Shown here piece after piece: positions 1 to 6,053 of a stretch of 9,874 bases of DNA. Made by a program: the position numbers and the translations under genes. Each line of letters begins with the position of its first letter. Within the stretch, counting starts at the first letter, position 1. Origin of the DNA: an uncultured Amylibacter sp. (lineage in GTDB: Bacteria; Pseudomonadota; Alphaproteobacteria; Rhodobacterales; Rhodobacteraceae). The DNA lies in the NCBI GenBank assembly GCA_937944065.1, contig CALDZS010000151.1, positions 1 to 9,874 on the forward strand, read 5' to 3'. The notes beneath the pieces are model-generated. The model saw nothing but the letters and a program-made list of their open reading frames with translations. It was not told the origin of the DNA and searched no databases.

Positions 1-1161
1 CGTTTACCCGACAACTGGGCGACACATAAAACCGTTCAACGAATGCTAAACACCAAGGCCGAGATGATTAAATCGGGTGCCGGAATTGACTGGGCCACAG
101 CCGAGGCGTTGGCCTTTGGGTCTTTGATTGTCGAAGGGTTCCCAGTGCGACTGTCAGGCCAAGATTGTACACGCGGCACGTTCAGCCATCGCCATTCAGG
201 CATTTTGGATCAAAACACAGGTGAAAAATTCTATCCACTGAACAACATTCGCCCAGATCAAGCGGGCCATTATGAAGTCATCGACAGTATGCTGTCGGAA
301 TATGCAGTTCTTGGCTATGAATATGGATATACTCTGGCAGAGCCCAACGCGCTGACCCTTTGGGAAGCTCAGTTTGGCGATTTCGCCAATGGTGCACAGA
401 TTATGTTCGACCAATTCATCAGTTCTGGTGAAAGCAAATGGTTGCGTATGTCTGGTTTGGTGATGCTTTTGCCCCATGGGTTTGAAGGTCAAGGGCCAGA
501 GCACAGTTCCGCGCGCCCAGAACGGTTCCTGCAAATGTGTGCAGAGGATAACTGGGTCGTGGCCAATTGCACCACGCCTGCAAACTATTTCCACATCTTG
601 CGTCGTCAAATGCATCGCAAATATCGCAAGCCATTGGTGTTAATGACGCCGAAATCTCTGCTTCGCCATAAAATGGCCGTTAGCCGCGCTGACGAATTTA
701 CGGGTGATAGCAGTTTCCACCGCATCTTGTGGGATGACGCGGAATTGGGCAACTCGGACACTGTCCTTAAGCCACCAAGCAAGATCAAACGAGTGGTTGT
801 CTGTTCTGGTAAGGTCTATTTTGACCTGCTGGAAGAACGCGACGCGCGCGGCATTGACGACATTTATCTCATGCGTCTCGAACAGCTTTATCCTTATGCC
901 AAGGACACGATGCGTCAAGAATTTAAGCGTTTCAAAAATGCTGAATTTGTGTGGTGTCAGGAAGAGCCGAAAAACCAAGGTGCGTGGCTTTATATCACAC
1001 AACATATCGAAGATGCGTTGATCGCGGTTGGCGGCAAATACCCCCGTCCTAAATATGCAGGTCGTGCGCCCGCCTCGGCGCCTGCCACAGGCCAAGCAAG
1101 TAAACATAAAAGAGAACAAGCAGCCCTCGTGAATGATGCGCTGACCCTAGGAGAGAAATAA
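1..1161 (+). CDS. sucA: 2-oxoglutarate dehydrogenase E1 component, C-terminal part (5' truncated by window)
   Basis: This is the thiamine-diphosphate-dependent decarboxylase subunit of the 2-oxoglutarate dehydrogenase complex. It decarboxylates 2-oxoglutarate and passes the succinyl group to the lipoyl arm of E2 in the cytoplasm (TCA cycle). The frame is open from base 1, so only about the last 386 codons are present; the family is normally about 930-990 residues. Family signatures are visible: RGTFSHRHSG followed by FYPLNNI, EYAVLGYEYGY, LWEAQFGDFANGAQ, the FEGQGPEHSSARPERFLQ loop, and the C-terminal FVWCQEEPKNQGAW block. The tail (YAGRAPASAPATG, then ASKHKREQAALVNDAL) is typical of alphaproteobacterial E1o. 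The N-terminal cofactor-binding half with its GDG motif lies outside the window. The TAA stop shares its last base with the ATG of odhB, which suggests translational coupling. The identification is firm; the true start cannot be seen. Confidence 0.97.
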   Translation, partial: RLPDNWATHKTVQRMLNTKAEMIKSGAGIDWATAEALAFGSLIVEGFPVRLSGQDCTRGTFSHRHSGILDQNTGEKFYPLNNIRPDQAGHYEVIDSMLSEYAVLGYEYGYTLAEPNALTLWEAQFGDFANGAQIMFDQFISSGESKWLRMSGLVMLLPHGFEGQGPEHSSARPERFLQMCAEDNWVVANCTTPANYFHILRRQMHRKYRKPLVLMTPKSLLRHKMAVSRADEFTGDSSFHRILWDDAELGNSDTVLKPPSKIKRVVVCSGKVYFDLLEERDARGIDDIYLMRLEQLYPYAKDTMRQEFKRFKNAEFVWCQEEPKNQGAWLYITQHIEDALIAVGGKYPRPKYAGRAPASAPATGQASKHKREQAALVNDALTLGEK

Positions 1162-1163
1162 TG
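1150..1163 (+). promoter_or_regulatory. Ribosome binding site and one-base stop/start overlap for odhB
   Basis: GGAG at 1150-1153 lies seven bases before the ATG at 1161. It sits inside the last codons of sucA, whose TAA (1159-1161) shares its final A with the odhB start. This fixes the odhB start and points to coupled translation of E1 and E2. Confidence 0.8.
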
Positions 1164-2642
1164 ACCGATGTCCGCGTCCCTACACTGGGTGAAAGTGTTA
1201 CAGAAGCGACCGTAGCAACTTGGTTCAAAAAACCGGGTGACACTGTTGCCGTTGACGAAATGCTGTGTGAATTGGAAACCGACAAGGTGACAGTCGAAGT
1301 GGCCGCACCCGCAGCTGGCACAATATCCGAAATTGTCGCCCCTGAAGGCACGACCGTAGGTGTAGATGCCCTGCTTGCGTCTATCACCGCCGGCAAAGCA
1401 GCACCAGCGCCAGCCGCCGCAAAACCAACCGCGCCCAAAAGCACCGCACCCAAAGCGGCGGCCACCGATAGCGCGGTCGACATCATGGTCCCGACCTTAG
1501 GCGAAAGCGTGACCGAAGCAACGGTCGCAGGTTTAGCCAAGAAAGTCGGCGACGCAGTGTCCCAAGACGAAGTGATTATGGAATTGGAAACGGACAAAGT
1601 CACGGTCGAGGTAACCGCACCAGCGGCGGGAACACTCTCAGCCCTGTCAGTCAAAAACGGCGACACCGTCGCGGCTGGCGGTACCTTGGGTGCCATCAGC
1701 GGTGATGGGGCATCAAGCAGTACTGCGGCGGCAGCACCAGCCGCCAGCAAGGTCGACGCATCCGCATCTACGACCAAGAACGCGCCTTCTGCGGAAAAAC
1801 TTGCCGCAGACAGCGGCGTTGCTATCGATGCGGTCAAAGGCTCAGGGCGTGATGGCCGCGTTATGAAACACGATGTAATGGCCGCCGTGGCAGCCCCTGC
1901 AACCGTGTCTGCCCCCGCTGCACCGCGTTCTGCAGCAGACGCTGACCGCGAAGAACGGGTCAAAATGACCCGTTTGCGCCAAACTATCGCGCGTCGTTTG
2001 AAGGAAAGCCAGAACACGGCCGCGATGCTGACCACCTATAACGAGGTGGATATGTCAGCGGTCATGGCACTGCGCACGGAATACAAAGACCTGTTTATGA
2101 AAAAGCACGGTGTGAAGTTGGGCTTCATGTCATTCTTTACCAAAGCCTGCTGTCACGCGCTGAAAGAAATTCCGGAGGTGAACGCAGAAATCGACGGCGA
2201 TCACGTGGTCTATAAGAACTACGTAAATATGGGTATCGCCGCCGGTACGCCAACTGGACTGGTTGTACCCGTGATCCGAGACGCGGATCAGATGGGCTTT
2301 GCCGAAATTGAAAAAGCGATTGCCGAGAAAGGCGCACGAGCGCGCGACGGCAAACTGTCTATGGCTGAAATGCAGGGCGGATCATTCACCATCTCGAACG
2401 GTGGTGTATACGGATCACTGATGTCATCACCCATCCTGAACCCACCGCAATCGGGTATCTTGGGTATGCACACAATCCAAAAGCGCGCCATGGTTGTGAA
2501 CGACGAAATCGTCATCCGTCCGATGATGTATCTGGCCCTGTCCTATGATCACCGCATCGTAGACGGCAAGGGTGCTGTGACCTTCTTGGTGCGCGTCAAA
2601 GAAGCGTTAGAGGATCCACGTCGACTGTTAATGGATTTGTAA
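1161..2642 (+). CDS. odhB: 2-oxoglutarate dehydrogenase E2 (dihydrolipoyllysine-residue succinyltransferase) with two lipoyl domains
   Basis: This 493-residue protein is the core of the 2-oxoglutarate dehydrogenase complex and transfers the succinyl group from the lipoyl arm to CoA. It has two tandem lipoyl domains at about residues 2-78 and 106-180. Each starts with VPTLGESVTEATVA and carries the lipoylation motif ETDKVTVEV (K42 and K146). An Ala/Pro/Lys-rich linker joins them. A peripheral-subunit (E3/E1) binding domain follows at about 208-243 (SAEKLAADSGV, then KGSGRDGRVMKHDV). The catalytic domain runs from about 265 to 493 and ends with SYDHRIVDG, holding the active-site His464 and Asp468. 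E. coli SucB has one lipoyl domain and is about 405 residues, so the second domain explains the extra length; a two-domain E2o is, to my knowledge, usual in Rhodobacterales. The start is supported by GGAG seven bases upstream. SucB would be the alternative name. Confidence 0.97.
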   Translation: MTDVRVPTLGESVTEATVATWFKKPGDTVAVDEMLCELETDKVTVEVAAPAAGTISEIVAPEGTTVGVDALLASITAGKAAPAPAAAKPTAPKSTAPKAAATDSAVDIMVPTLGESVTEATVAGLAKKVGDAVSQDEVIMELETDKVTVEVTAPAAGTLSALSVKNGDTVAAGGTLGAISGDGASSSTAAAAPAASKVDASASTTKNAPSAEKLAADSGVAIDAVKGSGRDGRVMKHDVMAAVAAPATVSAPAAPRSAADADREERVKMTRLRQTIARRLKESQNTAAMLTTYNEVDMSAVMALRTEYKDLFMKKHGVKLGFMSFFTKACCHALKEIPEVNAEIDGDHVVYKNYVNMGIAAGTPTGLVVPVIRDADQMGFAEIEKAIAEKGARARDGKLSMAEMQGGSFTISNGGVYGSLMSSPILNPPQSGILGMHTIQKRAMVVNDEIVIRPMMYLALSYDHRIVDGKGAVTFLVRVKEALEDPRRLLMDL

Positions 2643-2652
2643 TTCTCATTTC

Positions 2653-2681
2653 GGGCTGGCCATTATTTGGCCAGCTCTTTC
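2653..2681 (+). terminator. Hairpin after odhB, possible intrinsic terminator or attenuator
   Basis: A perfect 8-bp inverted repeat (GCTGGCCA, loop TTATT, TGGCCAGC; 2655-2675) can be extended by one G-T and one G-C pair. It is followed by a pyrimidine-rich TCTTTCT run. It lies 10 bases after the odhB stop and about 30 before the next gene on the same strand. It could partly terminate the sucAB message or protect its 3' end. The T-run is interrupted, so full termination is uncertain. Confidence 0.5.
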
Positions 2682-2711
2682 TAAGGCAAGCTTGCTGAAA
2701 GGACTGCGATT

Positions 2712-3122
2712 ATGACCCACGAACTCACGGCCCTCGCCCTCGTGGCGTTGATCCAATTCGTTCAATACGGGTTCTTTGATGTTGCAGCAAACCTAGAGCT
2801 TGGCACGAAAAAAACCCTATCGTCGCGTGATCCTGAAATGGTTGGTGGGCGGCTAGAGGAACAATTAACCGCTAAAACGGGTCGCCTGCTACGCACGTTG
2901 AACAACAATTTTGAAGCATTGATCATGTTCACGATTGTGGTTGTCATCATAACGCTATCCGATCAATCGACTATGTTCACTCGCGCTTGTGCATGGATAT
3001 TCGTCGCATCACGCTTGGCCTATGGTCCAGCCTATTATTTTGATTTTGTACCATGGCGTTCGATCATTTGGTTCACAGGTTTTGCCGCCAATGTTTTCAT
3101 GCTGCTTGCGGTGTTTGTATGA
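2712..3122 (+). CDS. MAPEG family membrane protein
   Basis: This is a 136-residue integral membrane protein of the MAPEG family (membrane-associated proteins in eicosanoid and glutathione metabolism). Four hydrophobic segments are visible at about residues 5-22, 66-83, 87-107 and 114-136. The charged loop plus helix RLLRTLNNNFEALIMF (58-73) matches the family pattern R..R...N..E, which in characterised members contributes to glutathione binding and trimer packing. AAAGGA lies eight bases upstream of the ATG. It sits between odhB and lpdA, an arrangement I recall from other Rhodobacterales, but no functional tie to the dehydrogenase complex is known to me. Substrate and activity cannot be read from the sequence; a glutathione-linked role is only the family prior. 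Confidence 0.88.
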   Translation: MTHELTALALVALIQFVQYGFFDVAANLELGTKKTLSSRDPEMVGGRLEEQLTAKTGRLLRTLNNNFEALIMFTIVVVIITLSDQSTMFTRACAWIFVASRLAYGPAYYFDFVPWRSIIWFTGFAANVFMLLAVFV

Positions 3123-3170
3123 TGCCCAGCCCAATCCGTTATTTGCCCATCTCACGAAAGGTTAACACTC

Positions 3171-4553
3171 ATGTCTGACTATGACGTCATTATAATTGGC
3201 AGCGGCCCTGGCGGCTATGTCTGCGCAATCCGTTGTGCCCAACTGGGCCTAAAAACTGCATGCGTTGAAGGACGTGAAACGCTGGGTGGTACCTGCCTGA
3301 ACATCGGCTGTATCCCGTCCAAAGCGTTGTTACATGCCAGCCATTCTTATCATGAGGCGACGCATAACTTTACCAAGATGGGCATAAATGCAGGCGCGCC
3401 TAAGATCGATTTCAAACAGATGCAAGCGTACAAAGACGATGTAATTGGGCAAAACACCAAAGGCATCGAGTTTCTTTTCAAGAAGAATAAAGTCGATTGG
3501 ATCAAGGGTTGGGGTTCAATCACCGGCGCGGGCGAAGTGACCGTGGATGGAACTGTGCATAAAGCCAAGAACATCGTAATCGCATCTGGATCAGAACCTT
3601 CTGCGCTAAAGGGTGTAGAGGTGGACGAAAAGACCATCGTAACGTCGACCGGCGCCTTGGCGTTGGGCAAAATTCCGAAATCGATGATCGTAATTGGCGC
3701 GGGTGTTATTGGACTGGAAATGGGCAGCGTTTACGCCCGTCTGGGTACCGAGGTGACCGTCGTCGAATATTTGGATCACGTCACCCCTGGTGCCGACAAA
3801 GAAGTTGGCAAAGCCTTTCAAAGGTTGCTTAAAAAACAGGGTCTTAAATTTATCATGGGTGCAGCCGTTCAATCCGCCAAGAAGGTGAAAACCAAGGCGG
3901 AATTGGTTTACAAGAAGGGCGACAAAGAAGAGACATTAAGCGCGGATGTGGTGTTGGTTGCCACCGGTCGGAAACCCTTCATGGATGGGCTGGGCTTTGA
4001 TGCCATGGGCGGTGCGTTGACAGATCGTGGCCAGATCAACGTGGACGCAAACTGGCGCACCAATGTCGACGGGATATTTGCAATAGGCGATGTCATCGCG
4101 GGTCCGATGCTGGCCCACAAAGCAGAGGATGAGGGCATGGCGGTGGCAGAGGTTATCGCAGGCAAGCATGGTCATGTGAATTACGGCGTGATCCCTGGTG
4201 TGATCTATACCTCGCCAGAAGTTGCAAGCGTTGGCGCCACCGAAGAACAACTGAAAGAACAAGGCGTGGACTATAAGGTTGGCAAGTTCAGCTTTATGGG
4301 GAATGGTCGTGCCAAGGCCGTGTTTATGGGCGATGGATTTGTAAAACTGTTGGCAGACGCCAGAACTGACCAAATTCTTGGTTGCCATCTGATTGGCCCT
4401 GCAGCGGGAGATCTGATCCACGAGATTTGTGTAGCGATGGAATTTGGCGCGTCAGCACAGGATGTGGCAATGACCTGTCACGCGCATCCAACGTTCTCAG
4501 AAGCCGTGAGAGAGGCCGCATTAGCGTGTGGCGACGGCGCAATTCACGCCTAA
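3171..4553 (+). CDS. lpdA: Dihydrolipoyl dehydrogenase (E3)
   Basis: This 460-residue flavoprotein reoxidises dihydrolipoyl groups on E2 with NAD+, completing the 2-oxoglutarate dehydrogenase cycle; it may also serve other lipoyl complexes. Visible motifs are the FAD Rossmann GSGPGG (10-15), the redox-active disulfide C42-LNIG-C47, the NAD-binding GAGVIG (176-181), the second FAD motif FAIGD (303-307), and the C-terminal dimer-interface catalytic pair His439/Glu444 in HPTFSE. Length and domain order are normal. GAAAGG at 3156-3161 precedes the ATG by nine bases. The gap from the MAPEG gene is 48 bases on the same strand, so cotranscription with sucA-odhB is likely, although the hairpin after odhB could lower expression. 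The stop overlaps that of the convergent DUF1287 gene. Identification is firm. Confidence 0.97.
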   Translation: MSDYDVIIIGSGPGGYVCAIRCAQLGLKTACVEGRETLGGTCLNIGCIPSKALLHASHSYHEATHNFTKMGINAGAPKIDFKQMQAYKDDVIGQNTKGIEFLFKKNKVDWIKGWGSITGAGEVTVDGTVHKAKNIVIASGSEPSALKGVEVDEKTIVTSTGALALGKIPKSMIVIGAGVIGLEMGSVYARLGTEVTVVEYLDHVTPGADKEVGKAFQRLLKKQGLKFIMGAAVQSAKKVKTKAELVYKKGDKEETLSADVVLVATGRKPFMDGLGFDAMGGALTDRGQINVDANWRTNVDGIFAIGDVIAGPMLAHKAEDEGMAVAEVIAGKHGHVNYGVIPGVIYTSPEVASVGATEEQLKEQGVDYKVGKFSFMGNGRAKAVFMGDGFVKLLADARTDQILGCHLIGPAAGDLIHEICVAMEFGASAQDVAMTCHAHPTFSEAVREAALACGDGAIHA

Positions 4554-5152
4554 AGCTGATCCGCACTTAAACGAAAGTGCCCAGTGATTTCAAAGCTAAA
4601 GAGGATATTCTCCTCTTTAGCGCCAGCACCTATATTATGAATTATCAGAGGGACCCCGTCACTTTGCCGGTTTTCGGACACGATGCCGATGTGGGTCAAG
4701 TTTCCAGGTAGGCGCCACGAGACGATATCGCCCGCTTGGTAATCAAGAGGATTTTTCGTGGCACCGACATCTGCACCCAGACGTTCAAAATATCGACGTA
4801 GGTTTGGGACGCGACGATGATCGATGTTTTTGTCTGGACGCATCAAACCCCAATTCTGCGGATAAGATGCAAAGTTCGATTTCATATCGTCATGCAATAA
4901 CGATTGCAGATCTAGACCATGGGCATCGCGCAATGCACGAATAACCACATCTGAACACACCCCAGTTGTCCGATCAATGTCGCCATTGGGATAGCTAAGC
5001 GATTGATATGATGGATCATATGACACGGTCAGCCCGATTTGTGTCACAGCCGAGTTTACAATCGCGCTGGCATATTCTGTTGGTTCGGCCTTCGCCTCAA
5101 CAACACCAATCAGGATCGAACCAACACAACATAGTTGTTTAAAACTTTGCAT
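4550..5152 (-). CDS. Secreted DUF1287 family protein, probable NlpC/P60-like fold
   Basis: This 200-residue protein has a likely Sec signal peptide: a basic start, a hydrophobic stretch at about residues 8-19, and probable cleavage after AKA at 22. It should therefore be periplasmic. The mature part matches DUF1287 (YijF-like): VSYDPSYQSLSYPNGDID, then TTGVCSDVVIRALR with Cys66, DHRRVPNLRRYF, the GDIVSWRL block, LTHIGIV with His154, and HNIG with His172. The Cys-His-His layout resembles NlpC/P60 cysteine peptidases, so a cell-wall or amide hydrolase activity is plausible but inferred. GGGTGA lies about five bases before the ATG. The gene runs toward lpdA and its TAG shares bases with the lpdA TAA, leaving no spacer. 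A perfect hairpin sits in its last 25 codons. Family call is good; function is unknown. Confidence 0.85.
   Translation of the reverse strand: MQSFKQLCCVGSILIGVVEAKAEPTEYASAIVNSAVTQIGLTVSYDPSYQSLSYPNGDIDRTTGVCSDVVIRALRDAHGLDLQSLLHDDMKSNFASYPQNWGLMRPDKNIDHRRVPNLRRYFERLGADVGATKNPLDYQAGDIVSWRLPGNLTHIGIVSENRQSDGVPLIIHNIGAGAKEENILFSFEITGHFRLSADQL
4595..4621. terminator. Perfect 11-bp hairpin inside the 3' end of the DUF1287 gene
   Basis: GCTAAAGAGGA (4595-4605), loop TATTC and its exact complement TCCTCTTTAGC (4611-4621) form a perfect stem. It lies 42 bases after the lpdA stop and is read as codons of DUF1287 on the other strand. Because the two genes overlap at their stops, this is the nearest structure able to end or stabilise the lpdA transcript. 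A clean T-run is lacking on either strand, so a role as a 3'-end stabiliser or an RNase III-type target in the sense/antisense overlap is equally possible. Confidence 0.5.
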
Positions 5153-5176
5153 AATTCACCCATCGAAATGAACGGT

Positions 5177-5207
5177 CACCCTAGTTAGCGGAATTGGCGT
5201 GTGCAAT
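5177..5207 (-). promoter_or_regulatory. Weak candidate promoter for the DUF1287 gene
   Basis: Read leftward, TTGCAC and TAGGGT are separated by 17 bases and lie shortly upstream of the DUF1287 start. Each box matches the consensus at only three positions. The call rests mainly on position and spacing, because a strong terminator just upstream (5228-5270) means the gene should need its own promoter. Confidence 0.25.
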
Positions 5208-5227
5208 GTAGCCCTGTTTGAGCCGGC

Positions 5228-5270
5228 AAAAAAACGCCCACTGCAGACTATGTTTAGTCTGACAGTGGGC
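5228..5270 (-). terminator. Strong intrinsic terminator of the leftward ygjP-like/M24/gntR operon
   Basis: An eight-base outer stem (GCCCACTG with CAGTGGGC) and a seven-base inner stem (CAGACTA with TAGTCTG) form 15 pairs, broken by one bulged base and closed by a four-base loop. On the minus strand the stem is followed by G and seven T (plus-strand A-run 5228-5234), the classic Rho-independent layout. It lies about 93 bases beyond the gntR stop and isolates that operon from the DUF1287 gene. Confidence 0.9.
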
Positions 5271-5297
5271 AAAGTAGCTTTCGACGTCTACTCAACT

Positions 5298-5323
5298 ATC
5301 AGCCCAAGGGGAACCAGGCTGAT
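5298..5323. repeat. Short inverted repeat between gntR and its terminator
   Basis: ATCAGCC (5298-5304) and GGCTGAT (5317-5323) form a perfect 7-bp inverted repeat with a 12-base loop, in the 3' untranslated part of the leftward operon. It could be an extra mRNA 3'-end stem. No T-run follows, so it is not called as a terminator. Confidence 0.35.
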
Positions 5324-5362
5324 ATTACATATTTAGTGCTCTAAAAAATTCGTCAACGTTGA

Positions 5363-6016
5363 TCACTCGTTTGTGAGCATCCGCAACCCTTGCGTGACAT
5401 CTGCGCGGATGGCCAAACGCAAACTCGGCTCGTCGCCTGCCTTCATCGCGGCAATGGCCAACTTGTGATTGTTGGTCGCCTCGCGTCGTTGCAAACGGGC
5501 GTACAGCGATTGCATGGTCGGACCAAGTTGCAGCCAAACGGTTTCAACCATCGCTAACATCGCTGGCGCCTGTGCGCGCAGATATAATGCGCGGTGAAAG
5601 GCAAGGTTTGTCCGAATATATTCGATTGAATCACCTTTAATGATCGCCTGATCTATCAACGTGTTCATCTTGTCCAAACGCTCGATCAAATTCAGATGAA
5701 CACGCGGTAACGCGCGGCTTGCTAATTCAGGCTCCAACAGCGCGCGGATAGAGGCCAATTCTTCGATGCGTTCATTGCTGAGCTTTGGCGTGGTCACCCG
5801 CCCCGTTTGAGATAGCAACAATGCGCCCTCAGCACTCAACCTGCGTACAACTTCGCGCGCTGGTGTCATCGAGACACCATATTCCTGTGCAATACCGCGA
5901 ATGGTCAGCGGTTGCGAAGGCCGAATTTCACCGTGCATAATTGCCGATCGCAACGCGCGATAGACCTGTTCATGGGCAGGAAGATTGCTGTCTGTGCGGG
6001 TGTGTGTATCAGGCAT
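5363..6016 (-). CDS. GntR family transcriptional regulator, FadR subfamily (FCD domain)
   Basis: This 217-residue DNA-binding regulator has an N-terminal winged helix-turn-helix at about residues 14-76 (VYRALRSAIMHGEI, then IAQEYGVSMTPAREVVRRLSAEG). An all-helical FCD ligand domain follows at about 83-212. FCD domains usually bind a metal through Asp/Asn and three His. Here Asn137, His141 (TNLAFH) and His184 (NNHKLA) are present, but the last helix has Asp206 (IRADV) where His is common. An in-frame TGA fifteen bases upstream rules out a longer start. No clear Shine-Dalgarno sequence is seen; that position holds the TGTGATCACA palindrome. It is the last gene of a three-gene leftward operon, 37 bases after the M24 gene, so it probably controls this operon in response to a small acidic metabolite. 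The effector is unknown. Confidence 0.9.
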   Translation of the reverse strand: MPDTHTRTDSNLPAHEQVYRALRSAIMHGEIRPSQPLTIRGIAQEYGVSMTPAREVVRRLSAEGALLLSQTGRVTTPKLSNERIEELASIRALLEPELASRALPRVHLNLIERLDKMNTLIDQAIIKGDSIEYIRTNLAFHRALYLRAQAPAMLAMVETVWLQLGPTMQSLYARLQRREATNNHKLAIAAMKAGDEPSLRLAIRADVTQGLRMLTNE

Positions 6017-6023
6017 AGACGTA

Positions 6024-6033
6024 TGTGATCACA
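6024..6033. promoter_or_regulatory. Candidate GntR operator, TGTGATCACA palindrome
   Basis: A perfect 10-bp palindrome lies in the 37-base gap between the M24 gene and gntR, 8-17 bases before the gntR ATG. A near copy (TGTGATCAAC, 6063-6072) lies 39 bases away inside the last codons of the M24 gene. FadR-family regulators often bind short palindromes next to their own genes, so autoregulation is plausible. CRP/FNR-type half sites share TGTGA, so another regulator is possible. Confidence 0.4.
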
Positions 6034-6053
6034 AAATAACGGCGCGTCAACAA

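Noticed and set aside
1049..2035. Long leftward open frame (328 residues) opposite odhB
   Set aside because: It is an Ala/Ser/Thr/Val-rich shadow produced by the Ala-rich lipoyl linkers on the other strand and resembles no protein family.
3936..4421. Leftward open frame opposite lpdA
   Set aside because: lpdA is unmistakable on the plus strand here; the antisense frame has no recognisable motif or ribosome binding site.
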